Assembly (NCBI RefSeq): GCF_016919245.1
Contig: NZ_JAFEJA010000001.1
Location: forward strand, 3,010,001-3,074,000
DNA from: Streptomyces zhihengii
GTDB lineage: Bacteria > Actinomycetota > Actinomycetes > Streptomycetales > Streptomycetaceae
Length of the DNA stretch: 64,000 nt
Direction: 5' to 3'
Made by a program: the position numbers and the translations under genes
In this document: positions 24,124 through 32,807 of the stretch, in pieces
How positions within the stretch are numbered: the stretch's first letter is position 1
Layout: each line of letters starts with the position of its first letter
The notes under the pieces: model-generated
Seen by the model: the letters and a program-made list of their open reading frames with translations, nothing else
Databases searched by the model: none
What the model was told of the DNA's origin: nothing

Positions 24124-24984
24124 ATGCTGCGGCTGGGACGGCGTGAGTTCGCCACGCACGAGCCGGTGATCATGGCGATCGTGAACCGGACCCCCGACTC
24201 CTTCTACGACCAGGGGGCGACGTTCCTCGACGAGCCGGCGCTGGCCCGGGTCGAGCAGGCCGTCGCCGAGGGCGCGGCCATCATCGACATCGGCGGGGTG
24301 AAGGCCGGGCCGGGCGACGAGGTGAGCGCCGAGGAGGAGGTGCGGCGCACGGTCGGCTTCGTGGCCGAGGTCCGCCGCCGCCACCCGGACGTGGTGATCA
24401 GCGTCGACACCTGGCGGCACGAGGTCGGCGAGGCGGTCTGCGAGGCCGGGGCCGATGTGCTCAACGACGCCTGGGGCGGAGTGGACCCGAAGCTCGCGGA
24501 GGTGGCCGCGCGGTACGGGGCGGGGCTGGTGTGCACCCATGCGGGCGGCGCCGAGCCGCGGACCCGTCCCCACCGGGTCGTCTACGACGACGTGATGGCG
24601 GACATCCTGCGGGTCACCGTGGGGCTGGCCGAGCGGGCGGCGGAACTCGGCGTCCGCCGGGACGCGATCATGATCGACCCCGGTCACGACTTCGGGAAGA
24701 ACACCCGGCACAGCCTGGAGGCCACCCGCCGCTTGGACGAGATGACCCGCACGGGGTGGCCGGTGCTGGTGTCCCTGTCGAACAAGGACTTCGTCGGCGA
24801 GACGCTGGACCGGCCGGTCAAGGAGCGGGTCCTCGGGACGCTGGCGACCACCGCGGTCTCCGCCTGGCTCGGCGCCCGGGTCTACCGGGTGCACGAGGTG
24901 GCGGAGACCCGGCAGGTGCTGGACATGGTCGCCTCGATCGCGGGCCACCGGCCGCCGAAGGTCGCCCGCCGGGGCCTGGCCTGA
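24124..24984 (+). CDS. folP: Dihydropteroate-synthase homologue, FolP2 type
   Basis: A 286-aa TIM-barrel pterin-binding protein. It keeps IMAIVNRTPDSFYD, SVDTWRHEV, LNDAWG and IDPGHDFGKN, but where real DHPS has DIGGESTRPG it reads IDIGGVKAGPG, losing the Ser-Thr-Arg loop that binds pABA. The same change marks mycobacterial FolP2 (Rv1207), reported to lack DHPS activity. It is therefore unlikely to be the folate enzyme. Strong GAGGAGG 9 nt before ATG 24124. Its neighbours tag and the DivIVA-like gene are the same as in mycobacteria. Confidence 0.88.
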   Translation: MLRLGRREFATHEPVIMAIVNRTPDSFYDQGATFLDEPALARVEQAVAEGAAIIDIGGVKAGPGDEVSAEEEVRRTVGFVAEVRRRHPDVVISVDTWRHEVGEAVCEAGADVLNDAWGGVDPKLAEVAARYGAGLVCTHAGGAEPRTRPHRVVYDDVMADILRVTVGLAERAAELGVRRDAIMIDPGHDFGKNTRHSLEATRRLDEMTRTGWPVLVSLSNKDFVGETLDRPVKERVLGTLATTAVSAWLGARVYRVHEVAETRQVLDMVASIAGHRPPKVARRGLA

Positions 24985-24989
24985 GACCG

Positions 24990-25018
24990 CCCCGGCGGGA
25001 GCGCCGTGCCCGCCGGGG
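24990..25018 (+). terminator. Terminator after folP
   Basis: 10-bp stem (24990-24999 with 25009-25018), loop 9 nt, starting 6 bp after the folP stop. Confidence 0.6.
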
Positions 25019-25026
25019 GGGGCGGC

Positions 25027-25092
25027 GAAGCCCTGCGCGTACTTCACGAGCGTCGTCTTCCGCACGAAGAAGCGGCGGCCTCCGACGGTCGC
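25027..25092 (-). pseudogene. Decayed fragment of a LOG-family gene
   Basis: 25027-25072 matches 25396-25441 inside the intact LOG gene at 44 of 46 bases, same orientation. On the minus strand it reads RRFFVRKTTLVKYAQGF, against RYFFVRKTMFVKYAQGF in the intact gene. Sequence on both sides has diverged (APPGG for the LPGG motif). No complete ORF surrounds it. It is the scar of a tandem duplication, or of a lost second LOG paralogue. Confidence 0.65.
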
Positions 25093-25146
25093 CGAGGAGA
25101 CGGGCCCCGGACCCGCCTCCCGCGAACCCCGCCCGGCGCGCGACGC

Positions 25147-25899
25147 CTAGCGGCCGGTCTCCTTGGTCACCATGTTGACCGCCTCTTCCACGTCGTCGGT
25201 GACGTGGAAGAGCAGCAGATCGTGCTCGGACGCCTTGCCCTGGGCGACCACGGTGTCGCGCAGCCAGTCCACCAGGCCGCTCCAGTACTCGGTGCCGAAG
25301 AGCACGATCGGGAAGCGGGTGACCTTGCGGGTCTGGACGAGGGTGAGCGCCTCGAAGAGCTCGTCCAGGGTGCCGAGCCCGCCGGGCAGCACGACGAAGC
25401 CCTGCGCGTACTTCACGAACATCGTCTTCCGCACGAAGAAGTAGCGGAAGTTCACGCCGATGTCGACGTGCTGGTTGATGCCCTGCTCGAAGGGCAGCTC
25501 GATGCCGAGGCCGACCGAGATGCCCTTCGCCTCCCGGGCCCCCTTGTTCGCCGCCTCCATCGCGCCGGGCCCGCCGCCGGTGATGACGGCGAAGCCCGCG
25601 TCGACGAGGGCCCGGCCGAGCCGCACGCCCGTCTCGTACTCGGGGCTGCCCGGCTTGGTGCGGGCCGAGCCGAAGACGCTGATGGCGCTGGGAAGTTCGG
25701 CGAGCGCGCCGAAGCCCTCCACGAACTCCGACTGGATGCGCATGACCCGCCAGGGGTCGGTGTGCACCCACTGCGAGTCGCCCTCGCTGTCCAGCAGCCG
25801 CTGGTCCGTCGTCCCCGGCTGCACCTGGTCCCTGCGGCGCAGTACCGGTCCCAGTCGCTGCTCCTCCAACGCACGAAGACCCTCGGAGTTGCTGCTCAT
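25147..25899 (-). CDS. LOG-family protein (TIGR00730, lysine-decarboxylase-like Rossmann fold)
   Basis: 250 aa with both family signatures: ITGGGPGAMEAANKGA and VVLPGGLGTLDELFEAL (the PGGxGTxxE motif), with RKTMFVKYAQGF between them. LOG enzymes release free cytokinin bases from nucleotide precursors, and actinobacterial members (Rv1205 type) do this or related phosphoribohydrolysis. ATG 25899 is preceded by GGAGGGAG. A 37-residue in-frame extension upstream looks non-coding. A partial duplicate lies just downstream. Confidence 0.9.
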   Translation of the reverse strand: MSSNSEGLRALEEQRLGPVLRRRDQVQPGTTDQRLLDSEGDSQWVHTDPWRVMRIQSEFVEGFGALAELPSAISVFGSARTKPGSPEYETGVRLGRALVDAGFAVITGGGPGAMEAANKGAREAKGISVGLGIELPFEQGINQHVDIGVNFRYFFVRKTMFVKYAQGFVVLPGGLGTLDELFEALTLVQTRKVTRFPIVLFGTEYWSGLVDWLRDTVVAQGKASEHDLLLFHVTDDVEEAVNMVTKETGR

Positions 25900-26059
25900 G
25901 ACCTGCTCCCTCCGCCGTACAACATCACGTGTCCGGCAAGGGTAGGTCGCCGAAGGTGACGAATGGCGAAATCCGGGCGATCGGCGGGGTGCCGTTGTGT
26001 CGTCCGTCACCGGTCCCCGGCGCGCCCGCCGGGCGCCGGGGACCGTGGCGGGCCCGCCC

Positions 26060-27139
26060 TCAGGTGGTGAGCCAGTTCCGCAGGCGCTCCTCGCACCGGG
26101 TGATCAGGTCCACATGGACGTGCTCGTCCCGCTTGTGGGCGTAGAGGGGGTCGCCCGGGCCGTAGTTGACGGCCGGGACGCCGAGGGCGCTGAAGCGCGA
26201 GACGTCGGTCCAGCCGAACTTCGGCTGCGCGGTGCCGCCGACGGCCTCCATGAAGGCGGCCGCCGCCGGGTGGGAGAGGCCGGGCAGCGCCCCGCCCGTG
26301 TGGTCGTCGACCACGATCTCGCTCACCCCGCAGCCGGCGAAGACCTCGCGCACATGGGCCTCGGCCTCGGCCATGGTGCGGTCGGGCGCGTAGCGGTAGT
26401 TGACGACGACCGTGCAGGCGTCGGGGATGACGTTGGTCGCCACGCCGCCCTCGATGCCGACCGCGTTGAGGCCCTCCCGGTACTCCAGGCTGTCGATGAC
26501 GGGCCGGCGCGGTTCGTACGCGGCGAGGCGGGCCAGGACCGGGCCGGCGGCGTGGACGGCGTTGGAGCCCATCCAGCTCCGCGCGGAGTGGGCGCGCTCG
26601 CCGGTCAGCTTCAGATGGACCCGCAGGGTGCCCTGGCAGCCGCCCTCCACCTGGCCGTTCGACGGCTCCAGCAGCACGGCGAAGTCGCCCGCGAGCCAGT
26701 CCGGGTGTGCCTCCGCGACGTGCCCGAGGCCGTTGAGGTGGGCGGCGACCTCCTCGTTGTCGTAGAAGGCGAAGGTGAGGTCGCGGTTGGGCTCGGGGAC
26801 CGTGGCCGCGATGCGGAGCTGGACGGCCACGCCGGACTTCATGTCGCTGGTCCCGCAGCCCCACAGGACACCGTCGCCGTCCAGGCGCGAGGGCACGTTG
26901 TCCGCGATCGGGACGGTGTCGATGTGCCCGGCGAGGACGACCCGCTCGGCGCGGCCGAGCCGGGTGCGCGCGACGACGTTGTTGCCGTACCGGTCGACGG
27001 TGAGGTGGGGAAGGCCCCGCAGTGCCTGCTCGATGGCGTCGGCGAGGGGCTTCTCCTCGCCGCTGACCGAGCGGAAGTCGACCAGCGCGGCGGTCAGCGC
27101 CGGGCCGTCGAGGGTGAGGTCGAGCGCGGTGTCGGACAT
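26060..27139 (-). CDS. dapE: Succinyl-diaminopimelate desuccinylase
   Basis: A 359-aa M20 metalloprotein. GHIDTVP (His, Asp), GTSDMKSG (bridging Asp), YDNEEV (catalytic Glu and metal Glu) and the C-terminal HKRDEHV (last His) give the full di-zinc site, with the dimerisation domain inserted at about residues 180-290. It hydrolyses N-succinyl-LL-2,6-DAP in lysine/peptidoglycan synthesis. DapC, which makes the preceding intermediate, is 1.9 kb away. No clear ribosome site precedes ATG 27139, so it may be leaderless. Confidence 0.93.
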   Translation of the reverse strand: MSDTALDLTLDGPALTAALVDFRSVSGEEKPLADAIEQALRGLPHLTVDRYGNNVVARTRLGRAERVVLAGHIDTVPIADNVPSRLDGDGVLWGCGTSDMKSGVAVQLRIAATVPEPNRDLTFAFYDNEEVAAHLNGLGHVAEAHPDWLAGDFAVLLEPSNGQVEGGCQGTLRVHLKLTGERAHSARSWMGSNAVHAAGPVLARLAAYEPRRPVIDSLEYREGLNAVGIEGGVATNVIPDACTVVVNYRYAPDRTMAEAEAHVREVFAGCGVSEIVVDDHTGGALPGLSHPAAAAFMEAVGGTAQPKFGWTDVSRFSALGVPAVNYGPGDPLYAHKRDEHVHVDLITRCEERLRNWLTT

Positions 27140-27262
27140 GGCCCAGACCCTATGGCTTCCCCTCCGGCGACGGGCGGCCGGGCTGCGCGCCGCCCGGTGG
27201 CCGGGAGGGCACGGCCGGGCCGCCGGAGGGTGCCGCGGCGGCCCTCCAGTACCGTGTGGGGC

Positions 27263-28183
27263 GTGTCCGAGAACGCCTCCCCCGTCCGGCGCGGCCGCTT
27301 CCTGCGTTTCACGGCCGCGCTGCTGGTGCTGCTGGGTATCGCCGGGTACGTCGTCGTGCAGTACGTCACCGGGGGCGGCGGAGCGCCGCGGTGCGTGGTG
27401 CGGACGTCGGAGGACGGCGGCTCCTCCTACGAGATGACCCCCGAGCAGGCCGACAACGCGGCCACGATCTCGGCCGTGGGCACCACCCGGGGCATGCCGC
27501 AGCGCGCCGTCACCATCGCGCTGGCGACGGCCCTCCAGGAGTCGGCGCTGCGCAACATCGACTACGGCGACCGGGACTCGCTCGGCCTGTTCCAGCAGCG
27601 GCCCTCGCAGGGCTGGGGCACCCCGCAGGAGATCATGGACCCGGTCTACTCGGCCGGGAAGTTCTACGAGCACCTCGCCGAGGTCCCGGGCTACTCCCGG
27701 CTGCCGCTCACCGTCGCCGCCCAGAAGGTGCAGCGCAGCGGCTTCCCCCAGGCGTACGCCAAGCACGAGCCGGATGCCACCCTGCTGGCGGCGGCGCTCA
27801 CGGGCGGCGCGTCGGCGACGCTGACCTGCTCGGTGCGGCCCGGCGGCGGCGCGGGCGACCCGGCGAAGGTGCGGTCGGAACTGGTGCGCGCCTTCGGGGC
27901 GGAGGTGCTGCCCGGCGGGGCCGCCCGGGGCACGGCGGGCGGTACCGCGTCGTCGGTCCTCGCGGTGCCGGTGGCCTCGGCACGGGAGTCGGGCGGCGGC
28001 CGGGCGGACCGGCGCGGCTGGGAGCTGGCGCACTGGGCGATGGCCCGTGCGGAGGCGCTGCGCATCACGGAGGTCGCGTACGGGGACCGGGTGTGGAGCG
28101 TGGAGCGGTCCGTCGAGGGCTGGCGGACCAGGGACGCCGGATCCGGTGACGGCGGCGACGTCCGCATCCGGATCGCACACTAG
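27263..28183 (+). CDS. Membrane-anchored lysozyme-like domain protein
   Basis: A 306-aa protein with a short basic start, one helix (FTAALLVLLGIAGYVVVQYV), then an outer domain containing ATALQESALRNIDYGDRDSLG and LFQQRPSQGWGTPQ. The Glu-Ser and LGLFQQRPSQGWG pattern is that of lysozyme-like/transglycosylase domains seen in actinobacterial NlpC/P60 proteins, so peptidoglycan binding or cleavage is likely. The end holds a Gly/Ala linker and a small beta domain (YGDRVWSVERSVEGWR). GTG 27263 is the best start. Older annotations call such proteins metal transporters, which nothing here supports. Confidence 0.7.
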   Translation: MSENASPVRRGRFLRFTAALLVLLGIAGYVVVQYVTGGGGAPRCVVRTSEDGGSSYEMTPEQADNAATISAVGTTRGMPQRAVTIALATALQESALRNIDYGDRDSLGLFQQRPSQGWGTPQEIMDPVYSAGKFYEHLAEVPGYSRLPLTVAAQKVQRSGFPQAYAKHEPDATLLAAALTGGASATLTCSVRPGGGAGDPAKVRSELVRAFGAEVLPGGAARGTAGGTASSVLAVPVASARESGGGRADRRGWELAHWAMARAEALRITEVAYGDRVWSVERSVEGWRTRDAGSGDGGDVRIRIAH

Positions 28184-28482
28184 GGCGCCACGACACTCGA
28201 ACGTGTTGTTCCGGTCGTCGGCTGCGAGCGCCGGCGAGAGCCCGTCCACGGCATGGCTCGGCGCGCGCGATCCCTTGCGGCACTTGAGTAGTGACGGTTC
28301 ATCACCTGGTCGGGCACCGACCCGTCGGCCCCCTTCGGGATGAAACCGATAATGCGACGCGTTACCAATTCTTTACCTCGCCGGGCCGCAACTTCCCCCG
28401 CCCTCCGGCCGGTTGTCAGGACGTCCGTACAGCGGGCAGCACCACTCCCCCGTCCGAACGTCCTCTCGCTTCAAGGAGCATC

Positions 28483-28893
28483 ATGTCCCTCCCCCTGACC
28501 CGTCGGATCGCCCGTGCCGCGCTGATCATCGCGGCGGGAGCAGCTCCCGTGGTCGGAGCGGCCGGCTCCGCGGGGGCCGCGACCCTCCCCCAGACCCCCG
28601 TCGGCGGCCTCTCCGCCCTCGACACCGCGAACGTCGACGGCACGGTCGACGGGGTCTCGAAGGAGACCACCAAGGTGGCCGGCCAGGTCGGCGGCAAGAC
28701 CGCCGAGAAGGCCGCGCCCGCCGTCGGCAAGACGGCCGAGAAGGCCACTCCGGCCGCCAAGAAGGCCGCGGGCGACACGGCGGGCGAGGCCGGCGGCCTG
28801 GTCGGCGGCGCGACCAAGGGCGGCCTGCCGACCGACGCCCTGACCGGCGGCGCCACCGGCGCGCTCGGCGGCGGCCTCCCGCTCGGCGGCTGA
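28483..28893 (+). CDS. Small secreted Ala/Gly/Lys-rich protein
   Basis: 136 aa: Sec-type signal peptide (RRIARAALIIAAGAAPVVGAAGSAGA, cleavage probably after AGA), then a low-complexity mature chain with repeated GKTAEKAAPAVGKTAEKATP and GGATKGGLPTDALTGGATGA. No enzymatic motif. It is probably a disordered cell-wall-associated protein. ATG 28483 has AAGGAG 5 nt before it. The 300 bp upstream hold an AT-rich patch (28340-28380) that is the likely promoter. A 21-bp terminator follows immediately. Confidence 0.7.
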   Translation: MSLPLTRRIARAALIIAAGAAPVVGAAGSAGAATLPQTPVGGLSALDTANVDGTVDGVSKETTKVAGQVGGKTAEKAAPAVGKTAEKATPAAKKAAGDTAGEAGGLVGGATKGGLPTDALTGGATGALGGGLPLGG

Positions 28894-28903
28894 CGGCCGC
28901 ACC

Positions 28904-28949
28904 CACGCGACAGGGCCCGGGAGCGCCTGCTCCCGGGCCCTGTCGCGTG
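28904..28949. terminator. 21-bp perfect terminator
   Basis: 28904-28924 pairs perfectly with 28929-28949 around a 4-nt loop, between the secreted-protein gene and convergent dapC. It is the longest perfect stem in the window. Confidence 0.9.
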
Positions 28950-28978
28950 CCGTCGCCCCCGCAGGGGCGGGGGCCCGG

Positions 28979-30085
28979 TCAGCCGAGGCGCTTGACCGCC
29001 GCCTCGACCCGCTCGTCGGTCGCCGTGAAGGCCACCCGCACGAAACGGGCCCCGGCCTCCCCGTAGAAGTCCCCGGGGGCGACCAGGATGCCGAGCTCCG
29101 CGAGGTGGGCGACCGTCTCCCAGCACGGCTCGTCACGGGTCGCCCACAGATAGAGGCTCGCCTCGCTGTGCTCGATCCGGAAGCCGTGCGCCTCCAGCGC
29201 CGTGCGCAGCGCCGCCCTGCGCGCCGCGTACCGGGCCCGCTGCTCGCCGACGTGCGCGTCGTCGCCGAGGGCGGCGACGGTGGCCGCCTGCACCGGCGCG
29301 GGGGTCATCATGCCGCCGTGCTTGCGGATCAGGAGCAGCTCGCCCAGCACCGCCTCGTCACCGGCCACGAACGCGGCGCGGTAGCCCGCCAGGTTCGAGC
29401 GCTTGGAGAGGGAGTGGACCGCGACGACGCCCTCGTACGTGCCGCCGCACACGTCCGGGTGGAGCACGGAGACGGGATCGGCCTCCCAGCCCAGCTCCAG
29501 GTAGCACTCGTCGCTGAAGACCAGCACCCCGTGCTCGCGGGCCCAGGCCACGATCCGGATCAGCTCGTCCTTGGGGAGCACCTCGCCGGTCGGGTTGGAG
29601 GGCGAGTTGAGCCACAGCAGCTTCAGTCCGGCCGGGTCGAGCTCGGTCGGGTCGTCGTAGACCACGGGCTCGGCGCCGGCCAGCCGGGCGCCCACCTCGT
29701 ACGTGGGGTAGGCGAGCCGGGGGTACGCGACCCGGTCGCCCGCGCCCAGACCGAGCTGGGTCGGCAGCCAGGCCACCAGCTCCTTGGAGCCGACGACGGG
29801 CAGCACGTTGCGGTGGGTGACGCCGACGGCGCCGAGCCTGCGCGTGATCCAGCCCGTGAGCGCGTCCCGCAGCGCGGGCGTGCCCCACACGGTCGGGTAG
29901 CCGGGCGAGTCCGCCGCCTCCACCAGGGCCTGGCGGATCAGCGCGGGCACCGGGTCGACGGGCGTGCCGACGGAGAGGTCCACGATGCCGTCGGCGTGGG
30001 CGGCGGCCGTCGCCTTGTACGGCTCGAGCTTGTCCCAGGGGAAGACGGGAAGGCGCGAAGAGACTGCGGCCACTGCGGAGCTCAC
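28979..30085 (-). CDS. dapC: Succinyldiaminopimelate transaminase
   Basis: A 368-aa fold-type I PLP enzyme. NSPSNPTGE is the class I/II aminotransferase signature, FSDECYLELGW provides the cofactor-contacting Asp and Tyr, and SLSKRSNLAGYR holds the Schiff-base Lys and a phosphate-binding Arg. It converts N-succinyl-2-amino-6-ketopimelate to N-succinyl-LL-DAP in lysine/peptidoglycan synthesis. The dapC/fdxA pairing matches Rv1178-Rv1177. GTG 30085 starts 28 nt after a hairpin. Confidence 0.92.
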   Translation of the reverse strand: MSSAVAAVSSRLPVFPWDKLEPYKATAAAHADGIVDLSVGTPVDPVPALIRQALVEAADSPGYPTVWGTPALRDALTGWITRRLGAVGVTHRNVLPVVGSKELVAWLPTQLGLGAGDRVAYPRLAYPTYEVGARLAGAEPVVYDDPTELDPAGLKLLWLNSPSNPTGEVLPKDELIRIVAWAREHGVLVFSDECYLELGWEADPVSVLHPDVCGGTYEGVVAVHSLSKRSNLAGYRAAFVAGDEAVLGELLLIRKHGGMMTPAPVQAATVAALGDDAHVGEQRARYAARRAALRTALEAHGFRIEHSEASLYLWATRDEPCWETVAHLAELGILVAPGDFYGEAGARFVRVAFTATDERVEAAVKRLG

Positions 30086-30112
30086 TTTCTGCGTACGTCG
30101 TGCTGAACACCG

Positions 30113-30146
30113 CGGTCCCGTACGGACGACGAGCCGTACGGGACCG
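30113..30146 (-). terminator. Hairpin between fdxA and dapC
   Basis: 13-bp perfect stem (30113-30125 with 30134-30146) and 8-nt loop downstream of the ferredoxin stop. It can end or reduce readthrough into dapC. Confidence 0.6.
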
Positions 30147-30181
30147 GGGGAAACGCGAAGGACGGGACCGGCCGGGCCGGA

Positions 30182-30502
30182 TCAGCCGTTCTGCGGCGGC
30201 AGGGCGGCCACGAAGGGGTGGTCCCGCTCGATCAGGCCCAGCTTGGAGGCGCCACCGGGCGAACCGAGCTCGTCGAAGAACTCGACGTTCGCCTTGTAGT
30301 AGTCCTTCCACTCGTCCGGGGTGTCGTCCTCGTAGAAGATGGCCTCCACCGGGCAGACCGGCTCACAAGCACCGCAGTCGACGCATTCGTCCGGGTGGAT
30401 GTACAAGGACCGGGAGCCCTCGTAGATGCAGTCGACGGGGCACTCCTCGATGCACGCCTTGTCCTTGACGTCGACACAAGGCTGCGCGATGACGTAGGTC
30501 AC
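30182..30502 (-). CDS. fdxA: Seven-iron bacterial ferredoxin
   Basis: A 106-aa ferredoxin of the FdxA class: CVDVKDKACIEECPVDC near the N-terminus and CVDCGACEPVCP in the second motif supply ligands for one [3Fe-4S] and one [4Fe-4S] cluster, with the long C-terminal extension typical of this family. It is a low-potential electron carrier. GTG 30502 has AGGAGGAA 9 nt upstream, an unusually strong ribosome site that fits an abundant protein. Confidence 0.95.
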   Translation of the reverse strand: MTYVIAQPCVDVKDKACIEECPVDCIYEGSRSLYIHPDECVDCGACEPVCPVEAIFYEDDTPDEWKDYYKANVEFFDELGSPGGASKLGLIERDHPFVAALPPQNG

Positions 30503-30616
30503 GCTGTCGTTCCTCCTCGGTAAGGGCTGGCTTGCGCGGGAGCGCGGCGTCGTCGATGCCCGCACCTAGTATCTCCGTTCTCGGGGACGATCCGAACAGG
30601 AGGGGCGGGCAGAACC

Positions 30617-31633
30617 GTGGAATTCACTGCCGCAGCACGGCTGGAGGTCCGGGTGACACCGGCTGACGTGGGCAAACGAGTGTCGGTCCGGTCGGCGGTC
30701 CCCTCCGGTGCGCCCGGCGCGAAGTTCACCGACACGGTCGGCGTTCTCACATCCTGGACGGACGGTGTGCTGCTGATCACACGCCGGACCGGGGAGAGCG
30801 TCCGCATACCGGAAGCCTCGCTGGTGGCGGGCAAGGAGGTGCCGGCCGAACCGGCCCGGCGGCGCGGGCCGTCGGCGGGCTTCACGGAGCTGGCCCGGGT
30901 CACCGCCCGAGCCTGGCAGCCGGTGGAGAGCGAACGGCTCGGCGACTGGGAGCTGCGGGCGGCGGGCGGCTTCACCCGGCGCGCCAACTCGGTTCTCCCG
31001 CTGGGCGATCCGGGGATGCCGCTCGACGAGGCGCTGGACCGGGTGCGCGGCTGGTACGCGGAGCGCGGACTGCCCGCCCGGTTGCAGATCGCGACCGGCG
31101 CGGCGGGCACCCAGGAGGAACTCGGCGCGGCGCTCGCCGCACGAGGCTGGCTCCGGGAGGTGTCGGCCGAGGTGTGGACCGGGGCGCTCGCGCCGGTGGC
31201 CGACCTGACGGACGACGACGCCCGCGTGCGCGTCGGCCGGGCCCCCGACGACTCCTGGACGCGCCGCTACCAGCGCTCCTCGGAACCGGGCCCGCAGGTG
31301 CGGGCCGTGCTCACCGCGGGCCCCTCGGTGCTGTTCGCGACCGTGCCCGCCCCGCCGCCGGAGCCCGGCGCCCCGGCTCAGGCGCCCGCGGCGATCGGGC
31401 GCTGCGTGGTGGACGGCCGCTGGGCGGGCTTCATGGCCGTCGAGGTGGATCCCGCGCACCGGCGCCGGGGGCTCGCCACGGCCGTGATGGCGGCGCTCGC
31501 CCGCCGGGCGCTGGACGAGGGCGCCTCGGCCGCCTGGCTCCAGGTGGAGTCGGACAACGCGCCGGCGCGCGAGCTGTACGCGGGCATGGGCTTCGCGGTC
31601 CATCACCACTACCACCACTTCCGCGCCGTCTAG
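30617..31633 (+). CDS. GNAT-family N-acetyltransferase
   Basis: A 338-aa protein. The C-terminal 150 residues form a GNAT domain with the acetyl-CoA loop VEVDPAHRRRGLATAVMAAL and ESDNAPARELYAGMGF. The N-terminal 70 residues form a small beta barrel (GKRVSVRSAVP, VGVLTSWTDGVLLITRR), and a second degenerate GNAT-like half lies between. The substrate is unknown. The double domain is like MshD, but nothing shows mycothiol specificity. GTG 30617 has GAGGGG upstream. The next gene follows at 17 nt, indicating an operon. Confidence 0.8.
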   Translation: MEFTAAARLEVRVTPADVGKRVSVRSAVPSGAPGAKFTDTVGVLTSWTDGVLLITRRTGESVRIPEASLVAGKEVPAEPARRRGPSAGFTELARVTARAWQPVESERLGDWELRAAGGFTRRANSVLPLGDPGMPLDEALDRVRGWYAERGLPARLQIATGAAGTQEELGAALAARGWLREVSAEVWTGALAPVADLTDDDARVRVGRAPDDSWTRRYQRSSEPGPQVRAVLTAGPSVLFATVPAPPPEPGAPAQAPAAIGRCVVDGRWAGFMAVEVDPAHRRRGLATAVMAALARRALDEGASAAWLQVESDNAPARELYAGMGFAVHHHYHHFRAV

Positions 31634-31650
31634 ACGGGTACGAGAGGAAC

Positions 31651-32487
31651 ATGCACCACGAGCCCCCGCGGTCCGAGTGGCGGCAGCGGTTCGCCGACGA
31701 GGCCCGCTCCCCCCGACCCGACCTGGCGACGCTCTGTCTGCTCCTCGGCACCGAGGCGGACCCCGGCCTGGACGACGACGGCATCGACGCCGCCCAGATC
31801 GAACTGGACCGCCTCGCCGGGATGCTCCCCTACGGCCTGACCGGGCCGCACATGTGGGCGCGGGCCCTCGGGGACCTGCTGGGCGGCCGGGAGGGCTTCC
31901 ACGGCACCCCGGTGGACTACCGGCGGCTGGAGTCGTCGCTGCTCCACGAGGTGCTGCGGCGGCGGCGCGGGCTGCCGATCCTGCTCTCCGTCGTGTGGAC
32001 GGAGGTCGCCCGCAGGGCGGGCGGCCAGGTGTACGGGGTGGCGCTGCCCGGCCACTTCGTCGTCGGCTTCGGCGAGCCGGACGCGCTGGTCCTCGCGGAC
32101 CCGTTCCACGCGGGCCGGCTGCTCTCGGCCGAGGACACCGAACTGCTCGTGACCGGGGCCACCGGGTCGCCGCCGAGCCCCTCGATGCTCAGGCCTGCGG
32201 ACCCGCTCGCGGTCGTCTCCCGCGTGCTGAACAACATCCGCGCCTGGGCCGCGCCCCGCCCGGAGCGCTCCGAGGTGGCCCTGTGGGCCCTCGACCTGCT
32301 GCTCCTGCTGCCCTCCCACCCGGCCAGGCTGCGCTACGAGCGCGCCCAGCTCCTCGTCCAGCGCGGCGCGTTCACCGAGGGCGCGGCGGAGATGGACGCC
32401 TACGCCGAGGTCGTCTCGGCGGTCGAGCCCACCACCGCCGACCTGGTCCGCGGCCGCGCCCGCGCCGCCCGCGCGATGCTGAACTGA
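31651..32487 (+). CDS. SirB1/transglutaminase-like domain protein
   Basis: 278 aa with the SirB1 N-terminal domain: LLHEVLRRRRGLPILLSVVW and VYGVALPGHFVVGF are its typical core. The transglutaminase Cys is not evident, so catalysis is doubtful. The C-terminal 80 residues are TPR-like (LWALDLLLLLPSHPARLRYE). It probably serves a structural or regulatory role. GAGAGGAAC precedes ATG 31651, and it is co-transcribed with the GNAT gene. Confidence 0.75.
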   Translation: MHHEPPRSEWRQRFADEARSPRPDLATLCLLLGTEADPGLDDDGIDAAQIELDRLAGMLPYGLTGPHMWARALGDLLGGREGFHGTPVDYRRLESSLLHEVLRRRRGLPILLSVVWTEVARRAGGQVYGVALPGHFVVGFGEPDALVLADPFHAGRLLSAEDTELLVTGATGSPPSPSMLRPADPLAVVSRVLNNIRAWAAPRPERSEVALWALDLLLLLPSHPARLRYERAQLLVQRGAFTEGAAEMDAYAEVVSAVEPTTADLVRGRARAARAMLN

Positions 32488-32490
32488 CCC

Positions 32491-32615
32491 GCCGGGGAAC
32501 CGGCACCCCCGCGCGGGCGCCGCTGGCGAGACCATCCCCGGAGCGGGGCCCGCGAGCACGGGCACGCAGCGGCGCCGAAGCTGCCGTCGCCGGGCCGGGG
32601 AACCGGCACCCCCGC
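32491..32615. repeat. 22-bp direct repeat in intergenic spacer
   Basis: gccggggaaccggcaccccc plus gc occurs exactly at 32491-32512 and 32594-32615, 103 bp apart. The surrounding 320 bp (32488-32807) has no gene, only GC-rich simple sequence and the terminator at 32758. Confidence 0.75.
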
Positions 32616-32757
32616 ACGGACGCGCACCCCACGACCCCACCCCGGCCCGGCCCCCGCGACCCCACCCGGGCGCCGGCGCCGCAAACGGGCTCCGCGCCCC
32701 GCGCGGGCCCGGCGCGCGGGCAGCCGGAGCTCACCGTGGCGGCCCGCCGGAACGGCG

Positions 32758-32790
32758 GAACCCCCGCCCGGGTGGCCCGGGCGGGGGTTC
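32758..32790. terminator. Bidirectional terminator, 15-bp stem
   Basis: 32758-32772 pairs perfectly with 32776-32790 around a 3-nt loop, between convergent genes. Confidence 0.85.
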
Positions 32791-32807
32791 GGCGTCCTTG
32801 GGGGCGG

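Noticed and set aside
28190..28220. LexA-like box GAAC-GTGTT-GTTC
   Set aside because: The actinobacterial LexA site needs a 4-nt centre (GAAC-N4-GTTC). Here the centre is 5 nt, and no repair gene is downstream.
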